This document shows, in pieces, positions 19,060-27,667 of a stretch of 64,000 bases of DNA. Within the stretch, counting starts at the first letter, position 1; every line of letters starts with the position of its first letter. This DNA is from Marinirhabdus sp963799365 (lineage in GTDB: Bacteria > Bacteroidota > Bacteroidia > Flavobacteriales > Flavobacteriaceae), in assembly GCA_963799365.1 (NCBI GenBank), contig CAWCWV010000017.1:248001-312000 (forward strand). Reading direction: 5' to 3'. Below the pieces are notes generated by a model. That model was given only the letters and a program-made list of their open reading frames with translations, made no database searches and was not told the DNA's origin. The position numbers and the translations under genes are program-made.

Positions 19060-19950
19060 TTAATATGTATCGTTGCAAATTTTAATTTTCGGACTTTCAG
19101 ATACTCTAGTTTGAACAAAAGAAAGGTCTCTTATAAAAAGAGTATTGAATTTGTCTTTATTATAGGAATCCACGGAACTTAGTTTTCTGTTTTTGTAATT
19201 GTATTCGAAAGGTTTAAATCCATGGTCAAGCAAAAGTTGATATGTTGTGTCATCCTCTATACCGTATTTATTTCCAGACTGGTTTAGTTCAAGTATAACA
19301 ACCTTCAATTCGGTTGCCTTAAGTATATTTTTAGCACCTATTAAGGCAAAATATTCATATCCCTCCACATCCAGCTTCATAGCAGTAGGTGTCTTCTTAG
19401 CAATACTATCCAGAGTAGTCACTGAAACTTTTACGGCATAAGGATAGTTAGCTTTTACTATTCGATCCATGGTATTTCTATCTGAAGAAAAATATAATGT
19501 ATCATTAGTATTTGCTATCCCCTTTTGAATAGGTTCAATTAAATCCTGCAACTTATTAAGTTCTATGTTTCGCACAAATTGATTAAACGTAGCAGGCACA
19601 GGTTCCACCGCAATTGTCTTACATTTTTTTAATCCGGAAACAAGTAAAGAATAATGCCCTAAGTTGGCTCCAATATCCATAAAAACATCCTCCTTTCGCA
19701 ATAAATGAAGTAGAAATAGCGACTCTTCAAATTCATAGAGACCATAATATATATTCCCTACTAATCCTGCATCCCCTCTTCGAACAAAAAACCTTAAATC
19801 CCCTAACCAAGTCATAATCTGTTCTTTTATAATGCTACTTTTCACATTAAAGTATAAATAGCGTACTAATCCCACATAAGGGTTAGTATGTGTCATTGGA
19901 TGTTTTTGAAGACGCTTAAAATGTCTTTTTATTTTTTTAAAAACATTCAT
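19060..19950 (-). CDS. FkbM family methyltransferase
   Basis: A 296-residue SAM-dependent methyltransferase. Motif I reads VFMDIGANLGHYSLLVSG, then TIAVEPVPATFNQFVRNIEL, and AMKLDVEGYEYFALIGA near residue 200. The basic N-terminus (FKKIKRHFKRLQKHP) may touch the membrane. It is clearly separate from the FkbM protein at 17138 in sequence, so the two probably methylate different positions. It is followed downstream by the exostosin-like gene and preceded by a GT4 gene after 59 bp. Confidence 0.87.
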   Translation of the reverse strand: MNVFKKIKRHFKRLQKHPMTHTNPYVGLVRYLYFNVKSSIIKEQIMTWLGDLRFFVRRGDAGLVGNIYYGLYEFEESLFLLHLLRKEDVFMDIGANLGHYSLLVSGLKKCKTIAVEPVPATFNQFVRNIELNKLQDLIEPIQKGIANTNDTLYFSSDRNTMDRIVKANYPYAVKVSVTTLDSIAKKTPTAMKLDVEGYEYFALIGAKNILKATELKVVILELNQSGNKYGIEDDTTYQLLLDHGFKPFEYNYKNRKLSSVDSYNKDKFNTLFIRDLSFVQTRVSESPKIKICNDTY

Positions 19951-20009
19951 GTAATGTTAGGGGTTTCCATATTTAATTTTTACAGATTGTGAATCTCAAT
20001 GTACCATTT

Positions 20010-21200
20010 TTATTCACTTGAATTGTTGCTATAAAATTCCACGAATTTGTGTTGTTGATTTTCTATATTAAATTCTTGTCTTACTCTTTTTTGGGCATGA
20101 TTAGAAATTGTTTTTTTATCTCCTTCAGATAAGTTCAAAATAATTTCTATTTTTTGCACTAATGATTCTGGAGAGTTCATTTCAAACAGCCACCCTGTTT
20201 TTCCATCTACAATATTTTCTCGTAACCCACCAACGTTTGTTGCAATGGTAAGTTTTCCTAATGCCTGTGCTTCCAACACTGCATTGCAAAAACCCTCGTT
20301 AAGGCTTGGTTGAATGTAAATATCTGCTGTAGCAACATTTTCTAACGTTTCACGATGGGACAGTTTCCCACAAAAAATTACTTGCTCAGTTAACCCTAAC
20401 TCATACACCATAAACTTATAGCGTTCTACATAATTTTTGATTCCATCGCCAATAATGTGATAAGTAAAGTTTATTTTTTTCTCTTTCAATTTACCCATAG
20501 CAGCAATGGCTACATCCAAACCTTTTATCCAGGTAAGCCTAGCAACGGTAACTAATTTAATGGTCACAGCGCTAGAGCTGGCCAATTTGTTTGAAATGGG
20601 TAAGGTATCCAATTGAACCGCTGGAGTAATAATAGTTGATGGAGTTTTTGCTGAAAGCCCTAAAGTAATTGCATTATTCAAGAGATAGTGTGATATGCTG
20701 TGTACTTTATCAACGTGCTTCCAAAGTTTTTTATAACAATCTGGAAATTTTAGGGGATACACATTTATATCGAAACCCCGAAAACTTACGGCCATTTTGG
20801 AGCCAATCGCTTTGGCCACGGTCTCACTACCTAAAGCTTGCGTTGCAAAACCAAAATGAAGCCAATCAAGCTTTGCTTTTAATATATGGGCATTCAGATA
20901 TATCTTTTTAAAAATTAGAGCAACCCCAGCATGTTCTCTTCGCTCCAGTTTTATATAACCTAGCACAGCTTGGAAATGGGGTATTAAAAAGAAAAACTCT
21001 TTTAGAATATACCAAAACTGTAGGACGCGATTAGCAGAAACTTTAGGAGCAAGCACTACCGGGCAAAGATCAAAATCCTTAGATTTATTTTGACAATATA
21101 AAAAGACTTCCATTCCATGATGTTGTAGACCTTTGATATTTGAATTAAAAAAGGTTTCGGAGTACCCAGGAGTATTAGAAAGGACAATGCCTATTTTCAT
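20010..21200 (-). CDS. GT4 glycosyltransferase (WcaL/AmsK-like)
   Basis: A 396-residue GT-B glycosyltransferase. The N-terminus IGIVLSNTPGYSETFFNSNI and the central HFGFATQALGSE and VSFRGFDINVYP resemble colanic-acid transferases of the WcaL/AmsK type. The donor domain starts at VTVARLTWIKGLDVAIAAM and has NEGFCNAVLEAQALGKLTIA (E(x7)E) followed by NVGGLRENIVDG. It is complete and has the usual length. It overlaps the next GT4 gene upstream by 4 bp (ATGA). Donor sugar not inferred. Confidence 0.88.
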   Translation of the reverse strand: MKIGIVLSNTPGYSETFFNSNIKGLQHHGMEVFLYCQNKSKDFDLCPVVLAPKVSANRVLQFWYILKEFFFLIPHFQAVLGYIKLERREHAGVALIFKKIYLNAHILKAKLDWLHFGFATQALGSETVAKAIGSKMAVSFRGFDINVYPLKFPDCYKKLWKHVDKVHSISHYLLNNAITLGLSAKTPSTIITPAVQLDTLPISNKLASSSAVTIKLVTVARLTWIKGLDVAIAAMGKLKEKKINFTYHIIGDGIKNYVERYKFMVYELGLTEQVIFCGKLSHRETLENVATADIYIQPSLNEGFCNAVLEAQALGKLTIATNVGGLRENIVDGKTGWLFEMNSPESLVQKIEIILNLSEGDKKTISNHAQKRVRQEFNIENQQHKFVEFYSNNSSE

Positions 21201-22324
21201 TTTCTACTATATATAGATTCGTAAAGAAGTTCGTGCTTTTTAATTTCCTTTTCAATAGCATAATTTGCAGTTGCATGAGCTCTGAAAGAAAGACCCATTT
21301 CCTTCAAACTCTGCTTAGATTGTTCCATAAAATAATTAAGCTTGGTAGCTAAATCTTGGTGATCTGATGGCTCAAAAAGGTTTTCAGGAAAATTGTGTAA
21401 TTGATCTCTAATACCTGGAATATTTGAACCTAAGACAACCTTGCCTTCTGCCATCGCCTCTAAAAGGGCTACGGGAGAACCTTCCCTTCTCCCCTCATCT
21501 TTTGTAGGGAGCACAAAAATTTCGGCACGTTTCAACTGCGGTCTCACATCTAAAAGTTTACCAGAAAATTTTATTCTGTGGGTCATTTTTAACGTAATCA
21601 CTTTTTGTTGCAATTGCTGGCCATAAGCATTAGAAGCATCACCAACAAGCAAAAGACTCCAGTTCGCATGCTTCTCTTGTAACTTATAAAAAACCTGAAT
21701 AAGAATTTCTATTCCCTTTACTGGAACAAAGTTAGCCACACATATGAGAAGGCGCTGGCTAGAGGGAAAGTTTGGTGAAATTTCTTCGGTCGTTAGTTGG
21801 TCTGTGGGCTTAAAGTAGGTAACATCTACTCCTCTGGGAATTAAAACAGCCTTCTTGTTATTATTATAAAATAATCCCATCATATCCGTATTCTGAACAG
21901 CAATTTTTTTGGCAAGTAGTGATCTGAGTTTCCAACCATTTTTAGACTTACCACCCCAATTCATATTTTTTTTTGTGAAAACCCAGGGTATTCGAGCCAT
22001 ACGTGCTGCTAAAGCTTCTGTGTAATTTGCGGTATAATTATAACTGTGTATGATATCTGGATTCATTTTTCTAAAGTACCTTGACACCCGCCAACAGTCT
22101 TTAAACATTCTAATGATGGGGCGTGAGACGGGAATATATTGGTATGTATATACAGGTAACCCCGAACTTTTCACTACATCAAAAAAAGATCCTCTATCGT
22201 GCAAACACATAATATGCGCCTCAAATTTTTCAGGATTTAAACCCTTGGCTATATTCAGCAATGCCTTTCCGCTGCCAGCAGTGTCAAAATTAGGAATTGT
22301 AAAAAGCACCGTTATTTTTTTCAT
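21197..22324 (-). CDS. GT4 glycosyltransferase
   Basis: A 375-residue GT-B enzyme. The N-terminal LFTIPNFDTAGSGKALLNIA is the usual glycine-rich acceptor loop. DIIHSYNYTANYTEALAA precedes the inter-domain linker. The donor domain shows LICVANFVPVKGIEIL, KFSGKLLDVRPQLKRAEIFV and EGSPVALLEAMAEGKVVLGS, where E-x7-E holds the nucleotide. It overlaps both neighbours by 4 bp (ATGA junctions), so it is translated together with the asparagine synthase upstream and the WcaL-like gene downstream. Confidence 0.88.
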   Translation of the reverse strand: MKKITVLFTIPNFDTAGSGKALLNIAKGLNPEKFEAHIMCLHDRGSFFDVVKSSGLPVYTYQYIPVSRPIIRMFKDCWRVSRYFRKMNPDIIHSYNYTANYTEALAARMARIPWVFTKKNMNWGGKSKNGWKLRSLLAKKIAVQNTDMMGLFYNNNKKAVLIPRGVDVTYFKPTDQLTTEEISPNFPSSQRLLICVANFVPVKGIEILIQVFYKLQEKHANWSLLLVGDASNAYGQQLQQKVITLKMTHRIKFSGKLLDVRPQLKRAEIFVLPTKDEGRREGSPVALLEAMAEGKVVLGSNIPGIRDQLHNFPENLFEPSDHQDLATKLNYFMEQSKQSLKEMGLSFRAHATANYAIEKEIKKHELLYESIYSRK

Positions 22325-24156
22325 CTAAATTTGGTTAGCGCGTAAAGCGTGAAGATAGGCCATTTTAAATCTTCCTTTTTTTCAGAATGATGCCTGAGCA
22401 TTTTTTCAATATTTTTTTTCTCGAAACCAAAACTAGAAACATCAGAGTCTAATAGTTGTTCACCAACCCTCTTTTTTAAATCTTGTCTTAGCCAAGCCGA
22501 TAAAGGAATTGAAAATCCCTTTTTTACACTTTCTTCTGGCACAGTGGGAAGGCGTTTGGAGAGTAAGGCTTTTAACAATTGCTTCTGTTTTCCCTTACCA
22601 TAACTCAATAAAGGATCTATTTGCAAAGCGGCCTCAATTATATTTTTGTCTAAGAACGGTACGCGAACCTCAAGGCTATTCTGCATACTGGCCAAATCCA
22701 CTTTCCGCAAGGTTTTTTGCATCATTCCATAAAATTCAGCATATCGCATACGGCATAGCAACTCCCTAATGTCTTTAGTATTGGAATAATTATACACCTT
22801 ATATTCTTCTGGCAAATTTATGGTCTTCAAATCTGGGGCGATTTCATAGAGCCAGTTTTTTCGAAATCGTGAATGAAGTCCTTGTTGGGCTTCTCGTTGA
22901 CTTGTAGCCAGCAGTACACTATTTAAACGTTTGTTTCCTGAAGTATATTTGTCAATTCCATACAAAGCTTTTTTTACGATACTTGGGTAGTGTTGGTAGT
23001 TTATATTTTTTCCAACACTCCAAAAGCGTTCATAACCAAAAAAAAGTTCGTCGCCCCCGTCTCCACTTAAAGAAACAGTTACTTTACTCTTTGCTAGTTT
23101 TGAAACCAAATAAGTTGGTAAAATACTAAAATCTGCTAAGGGTTCATGTAAAGAAGCCATTGCCTCTTCCCAATACCCTAAGACTTCTGCTGCTGACAAT
23201 TTCCAGATATGCTGTTGTACATCTATTGCGGCAGCAAATTGTTTTGCCCGCGCCGATTCGTCATGAACTTTGCTATCAGAACCAATAGTAAATACTTGTG
23301 GCTGCTGTATGTTTTCTTTTATAAATGAAGTGATGAGGCTAGAATCTACACCACCCGACAAAAAAGCACCAAGGGGAACATCCGATAATAACTGACGCTG
23401 TACAGATTGCGATAGTTTTTCTGAAATATACCGCTCACCCTCTTTTTGGTCTTCTATAGAATGGGTTACTGTCCAGGGCAATTCCCAATATTTGGTTTTA
23501 ACAACTGTACCGTTACTCTTACATGTAACTATTTCTCCAGGGCTTACCTGGTAGGTATCTTTGTACAAGCCGAAAGGAGCAGGCATAAAATGCTGTTCCA
23601 TATATAGTTTTAACACTTCAGGATCAATGGATTTATCACTATATTTTGGATGGTTAAAAACTTGATCAAATTGGCTAGCAGCTACCAAGGTTTTTCCATC
23701 CCACCCATAAAATAAAGGCTTAACACCAGCAAAATCTCTAACCAAAAATACATCTCCTTCCTCCTTATCACAGATAACTATTGAAAACATCCCATTAAGT
23801 GCTGTCACAGTCTTAAAAACCCCCCATTCTTCCAAACAAGCGGTAATAGTTTCAGAATCACTGTTGCCAGTAAAGCTTGAAAAAGCTAATTGTTTCCTCA
23901 ATTCCAAGTGGTTATAGATCTCTCCATTGAATACAATAGTGTATCTTTTATGATGGCTATGCATGGGCTGTTCCCCAGCTTGGCTTAGTTCTAAGATTGC
24001 GAGGCGATTAAAACCTAATTGTAAATTTTTTCCATTGGAAAACCACCCTTGTGAATCTGGACCCCGAAGTTTTGATTTATTGAGTAGATCAAGAAAATCC
24101 GATTTTGATAAAATCGATTGGCCTTCAAGATTATATTCTACTAAAAATCCGCACAT
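22321..24156 (-). CDS. asnB: Asparagine synthase (glutamine-hydrolysing), polysaccharide-locus type
   Basis: A 611-residue two-domain amidotransferase. Residues 1 to about 210 are a class II glutaminase beginning MCGFLVEY, so Cys2 is available as nucleophile after Met removal; RGPDSQGWF and GEIYNH are also present. The synthetase domain has the pyrophosphate loop LSGGVDSSLITSF and SLSGDGGDELFFGYERF. In surface-glycan loci such enzymes (WbpS, WbtH types) amidate uronic acids, for example GalNAcA to its amide, which would fit the GalNAcA precursor genes at 47-51 kb. A metabolic Asn synthase remains possible. This is the only one of the locus's three paralogues with an intact glutaminase nucleophile. 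It overlaps the GT4 gene downstream by 4 bp. Confidence 0.88.
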   Translation of the reverse strand: MCGFLVEYNLEGQSILSKSDFLDLLNKSKLRGPDSQGWFSNGKNLQLGFNRLAILELSQAGEQPMHSHHKRYTIVFNGEIYNHLELRKQLAFSSFTGNSDSETITACLEEWGVFKTVTALNGMFSIVICDKEEGDVFLVRDFAGVKPLFYGWDGKTLVAASQFDQVFNHPKYSDKSIDPEVLKLYMEQHFMPAPFGLYKDTYQVSPGEIVTCKSNGTVVKTKYWELPWTVTHSIEDQKEGERYISEKLSQSVQRQLLSDVPLGAFLSGGVDSSLITSFIKENIQQPQVFTIGSDSKVHDESARAKQFAAAIDVQQHIWKLSAAEVLGYWEEAMASLHEPLADFSILPTYLVSKLAKSKVTVSLSGDGGDELFFGYERFWSVGKNINYQHYPSIVKKALYGIDKYTSGNKRLNSVLLATSQREAQQGLHSRFRKNWLYEIAPDLKTINLPEEYKVYNYSNTKDIRELLCRMRYAEFYGMMQKTLRKVDLASMQNSLEVRVPFLDKNIIEAALQIDPLLSYGKGKQKQLLKALLSKRLPTVPEESVKKGFSIPLSAWLRQDLKKRVGEQLLDSDVSSFGFEKKNIEKMLRHHSEKKEDLKWPIFTLYALTKFR

Positions 24157-24168
24157 TTATATTATGTT

Positions 24169-24933
24169 TTAACTGTATTCTTTTTTTAGATTTCTTGCTA
24201 TACCAAGAACTGGTTTGAGTTTCTCAACGTTGTAATGGTCTTGTAAATTAAAAGCTTTGATGATTTTTTCAAACCCATTAATCGTATTTATTTCATCCAA
24301 TGTTACTTCAACATAATTGATATGAGGGTAGGTCAGTTTATATTTTTCTCCTAATGCATACGTTTCTTGATAATACCATTTTAAAAGCTGCTTCGATTTT
24401 CTCTCATAAAACTTTGGATAATTTTTTTCCGTGCTATTGTATTGTCCTTTAAACAACCAATACAATTTTAAAATATAGCGAGAGGCAAGGTATATATTAT
24501 AATCTAAAGGAGATTTTATCAAACAGTTTTTATAAGGAACTATAATCCATTTCCTACCTAAAAATGTAAATGGACCAGAATGAATACGATGTGTACTTTT
24601 AACCACTTCCTCTTGTTGTCGTTTGAGAATGATTACACCTATTTCATCTTGAGGGATAAATTTAGGTAGTTCCCACCCAAAGCTTTTTATGAAAATATGT
24701 GTTGTATCGGCATAAATTCCAGTGGGGTTGTTACGGATTTTTTCCAGCTTAATTGGCAATTGCTTTAGTAAGGGGGTTTTGTTACCATTCAAATAAAAGC
24801 GCATTAATTCGCTATGAAGAATAGGCTTTTGTTCGTGATAAGCATAACAGTCATTTAAAGTACTAAGTAGCTTACATAGATAAGCGGTACCTGAACGTCC
24901 TGTGGAAATACAAAATATATACTTTATTGGCAT
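24169..24933 (-). CDS. Sulfotransferase-like protein
   Basis: A 254-residue protein. It opens with YIFCISTGRSGTAYLCKLL: the STGRSGT loop is the 5'-phosphosulfate-binding motif of PAPS-dependent sulfotransferases. The 3'-phosphate-binding region is less clear but could be IGVIILKRQQEEVVKSTHRI, which has the expected strand-helix pattern with Arg and Ser. It probably sulfates a sugar of the growing glycan in the cytoplasm, a common trait of marine polysaccharides. No signal or membrane span. It lies 12 bp before asnB and 25 bp after a GT2 gene. Confidence 0.75.
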   Translation of the reverse strand: MPIKYIFCISTGRSGTAYLCKLLSTLNDCYAYHEQKPILHSELMRFYLNGNKTPLLKQLPIKLEKIRNNPTGIYADTTHIFIKSFGWELPKFIPQDEIGVIILKRQQEEVVKSTHRIHSGPFTFLGRKWIIVPYKNCLIKSPLDYNIYLASRYILKLYWLFKGQYNSTEKNYPKFYERKSKQLLKWYYQETYALGEKYKLTYPHINYVEVTLDEINTINGFEKIIKAFNLQDHYNVEKLKPVLGIARNLKKEYS

Positions 24934-24958
24934 TTGATCAAAACAACTTAAAATCTAA

Positions 24959-25987
24959 TTATTTTTTAATTTTAAAAAGCGTTATAAATTTATTCAACAC
25001 ATAATGAAAATAAAATTTATACAGATTGATACTCCCTGTTAAAACAATACCAAGCAGCAACCCATTCAAAATAAAAGGTAGCCTTATGGGAAAAATATCC
25101 TGTTTTAATTGCATTAAGAGTTTTACTCTGGGCCGAAATCCTTTTGTTAAAGCTATCATTTTCGCCATAGCCCCATAAATTAACCTTGTTAATGCTATTG
25201 CATAAAAATTAGGTAATGTGGTTTTTAAATAATAAGGCAAGTAGGCTTTAACATATTGCTGCCAATACGTAAAAATCTTATCTTTTTTTAATCTATTTTG
25301 TTTAGATACCGTAGAGTTTTTATGCCTGTAATAAAAGCCCACATAAGTATCAACAGCAGTTACATTAATATGGAGAGTCAATTTTAAATGAAAAAAAACA
25401 TCTTCTCCAAGCATAATATTTTCTGGAAAACCTCCGATTGTTTCAAATACTTCTCGTCTGTGTATATAGGATAATGTTCCCTCTACCAAGCCTGTATTTT
25501 CTAGTAGTAGTTTGGCCAAACAGGGATATTTGTAATGTACAATTTTACCAGAGTCTTCATTGGGATGATTGGTTTCCTCAAAAGGTTTATAGGATTTAAA
25601 AGTCTTTCCAAAAACACTGCCTGAATTTGGATGTTTCTTTAAAACTGTAAGTAATATTTTGTAAGCATTACCATACATTCTATCATCAACATCATAGAAA
25701 TGTATGAATTTCCCTTTTGACATAGAAATTCCCTTATTCCTAGCCGCACCAGCTCCTTGCTTTGATTCAAATGTTAAAATAACGTGAGCATCCTTTTTAG
25801 CAAGATTCTCTATGATCGCTACTGAGTTATCAGTAGAATTGTTATCGATAAATATAATTTCAATAGCCTTTATATTTTGGCTAAGAATACAATGGTATGC
25901 GTCTTCAATATAATCAGAACCATTATATACAGGGACAATAACACTTAATTCTACGTTTTCATTAGTCATTTGTATGGTTTTTTTCAA
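24959..25987 (-). CDS. GT2 glycosyltransferase
   Basis: A 342-residue GT-A enzyme. The core runs LSVIVPVYNGSDYIEDAYHC, IIFIDNNSTDNS, GAGAARNKGISMSKGKFIHF and the metal site YDVDDRM (DxDD). MLGEDVFFHLKLTLH is the usual catalytic ED region. Two hydrophobic segments lie near the C-terminus. The start may be ATG at 25987 or the internal ATG at 25969; the first overlaps the methyltransferase gene by 26 bp, the second by only 8 bp, which is the common spacing in this locus. Confidence 0.86.
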   Translation of the reverse strand: MKKTIQMTNENVELSVIVPVYNGSDYIEDAYHCILSQNIKAIEIIFIDNNSTDNSVAIIENLAKKDAHVILTFESKQGAGAARNKGISMSKGKFIHFYDVDDRMYGNAYKILLTVLKKHPNSGSVFGKTFKSYKPFEETNHPNEDSGKIVHYKYPCLAKLLLENTGLVEGTLSYIHRREVFETIGGFPENIMLGEDVFFHLKLTLHINVTAVDTYVGFYYRHKNSTVSKQNRLKKDKIFTYWQQYVKAYLPYYLKTTLPNFYAIALTRLIYGAMAKMIALTKGFRPRVKLLMQLKQDIFPIRLPFILNGLLLGIVLTGSINLYKFYFHYVLNKFITLFKIKK

Positions 25988-26741
25988 AAATATCCTTCCA
26001 TGTATTAAAAGACTCTAAGTTTAAATGTCGTTTTCGGTGTGCTTTTAAAAAATTATAATCATAATAAGGGTTTTCCATAGAATGGATTAGCTGATTAAAA
26101 CCAACCTGTTTATTGTATGACAAAATACCAACACCCCAATCACAATCAAAGCAAATTGAAAACAAATCTGGATGATACCTTAACTTATAAAAAGCCTTCC
26201 AAGTTGTCCCATTCCAAAAAGTACTGGCAGGTGAATTTTCGTAATCGTAATCTTCTCGTTGATGAAAAACTGTTGGCGGGTTACAATCATGCAGGATAAT
26301 AAAACCCGATTTAGAAAGATGTTTAAGTGCATTAATAATATCCCTTTCTACTTGATCGGCTAAATGCAGTCCATCAATAAAAATAACATCGAACTCAATA
26401 TTTGGGAGTATTGACAATTCCCCTTTTGCCAAACGCTTGAAGAAATCATCTGAAGTCATCTGAAAATCAACTGGGTTTTCTTTAAACTCAATTCCAGGAT
26501 CTACTGAATATTTAACGGTAGCATGAATTCTATCAAAGTTTTTTGAAGGGTTACGTACGCCTATTTCTAAATAGCGTTTCACCTTAGATAATGATAAAAA
26601 ATAATTGATAATATCTGTTCGACGCGGTGTCTTAGTAATCTCTTCACGAGTAGCATCTTGTGTGTCAACAAAATACGGATCATTCCTCAAGGTATTACCA
26701 AGTTTATATGAGTGCCAAACGTTTAGAATTAGTTTTTTCAT
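25962..26741 (-). CDS. Class I SAM-dependent methyltransferase
   Basis: A 259-residue protein of the Methyltransf_24 type. VKRYLEIGVRNPSKNFDRI forms motif I (E-I-G-V in place of the usual E-x-G-x-G), KYSVDPGIEF follows, and FDVIFIDGLHLADQVERDI with IILHDCNPPT is the metal- and substrate-side DG-H/HD pattern. These are usually O-methyltransferases and are common in capsule loci. It overlaps a GT2 gene upstream by 4 bp. Target unknown. Confidence 0.8.
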   Translation of the reverse strand: MKKLILNVWHSYKLGNTLRNDPYFVDTQDATREEITKTPRRTDIINYFLSLSKVKRYLEIGVRNPSKNFDRIHATVKYSVDPGIEFKENPVDFQMTSDDFFKRLAKGELSILPNIEFDVIFIDGLHLADQVERDIINALKHLSKSGFIILHDCNPPTVFHQREDYDYENSPASTFWNGTTWKAFYKLRYHPDLFSICFDCDWGVGILSYNKQVGFNQLIHSMENPYYDYNFLKAHRKRHLNLESFNTWKDIFEKNHTND

Positions 26742-27649
26742 ATTTTCCGTGATAGTTTAAGTTTCAATCTTTTTATGATAAGTTTTACGAATCGCAAATC
26801 TTGAAATTGAGTAAAGACATACAACACTGCCAGGCTATAAAACTTTAATCCAAATTTTTGACTTAATTCTAATAAGCGTTGCGTATTTAACGCTTTATGA
26901 TATATTTTTTTTGAAATAAGCTTTGGATATTCATAAGCAAAACTGCGCAGTAATTCTCTGGATGCAGCAAATTGTTTTTTCTTATCGCTGGTAACAGATG
27001 AACGGTCTGCACTCCTATCCAAACGAACCAAAACTTCGTGTAATCCATATATTTTTGAAACCATAGAAAATCGCAATACATACGCCCAATCTACACTAAT
27101 ACTTGGATAATGTTTCGTAAAGTACAACCCGTGTTCCCTATGCACCGACTTTCTGAACATCATACAACTATTTACTATCTTTATTTGATTATGGTAATTT
27201 AAAAGAAATAATTCTTCCCCTTGTGGGTAGTGACCTCCCCTTATTAAAAGTCCAGGAAATTTAGAGGTTACTTTCTCTCCATCCCAAAATTCTGAAATAC
27301 CCGATACCATTCCAATATCTCTTTTGGCATCCAGTACCTCAACCTGCAATTCCAAACGCTTTGGGTAATAATAATCATCTTGTTCGGCTATTGCTATATA
27401 GTCACCAGTAGTATTGGATACTAATCTATTCATTGTGGGACCTAACCCAAGATTTGTTTCGTTTTTCAGAATTATTACTTTTGAAAAAACATTTTTGTAT
27501 GCCTCTAAAATATCTTTGGAGCCATCACTAGTCCCATCGATGCACGCTACTAATTCGAAATCTTTAAAAGTCTGAGCTACAAGACTCTTTAAAGTAGCGT
27601 CCAGGGTTTTCTCACCATTATATATAGGAAGTATTACAGAGACCTTCAT
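26738..27649 (-). CDS. GT2 glycosyltransferase
   Basis: A 303-residue GT-A enzyme. KVSVILPIYNGEKTLDATLK, FELVACIDGTSDGSKDIL, NLGLGPTMNRLVSNTTGDYI and AEQDDYYYPKRL (the metal-binding DD) give a complete core. Later RKSVHREHGLYF and SVDWAYVLRFS match the acceptor half. It is shorter than the other GT2 members because it lacks a C-terminal membrane tail. Starts 18 bp after the end of the second asparagine-synthase-like gene. Confidence 0.87.
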   Translation of the reverse strand: MKVSVILPIYNGEKTLDATLKSLVAQTFKDFELVACIDGTSDGSKDILEAYKNVFSKVIILKNETNLGLGPTMNRLVSNTTGDYIAIAEQDDYYYPKRLELQVEVLDAKRDIGMVSGISEFWDGEKVTSKFPGLLIRGGHYPQGEELFLLNYHNQIKIVNSCMMFRKSVHREHGLYFTKHYPSISVDWAYVLRFSMVSKIYGLHEVLVRLDRSADRSSVTSDKKKQFAASRELLRSFAYEYPKLISKKIYHKALNTQRLLELSQKFGLKFYSLAVLYVFTQFQDLRFVKLIIKRLKLKLSRKI

Positions 27650-27667
27650 TTTTTGTGTACCATTGGT

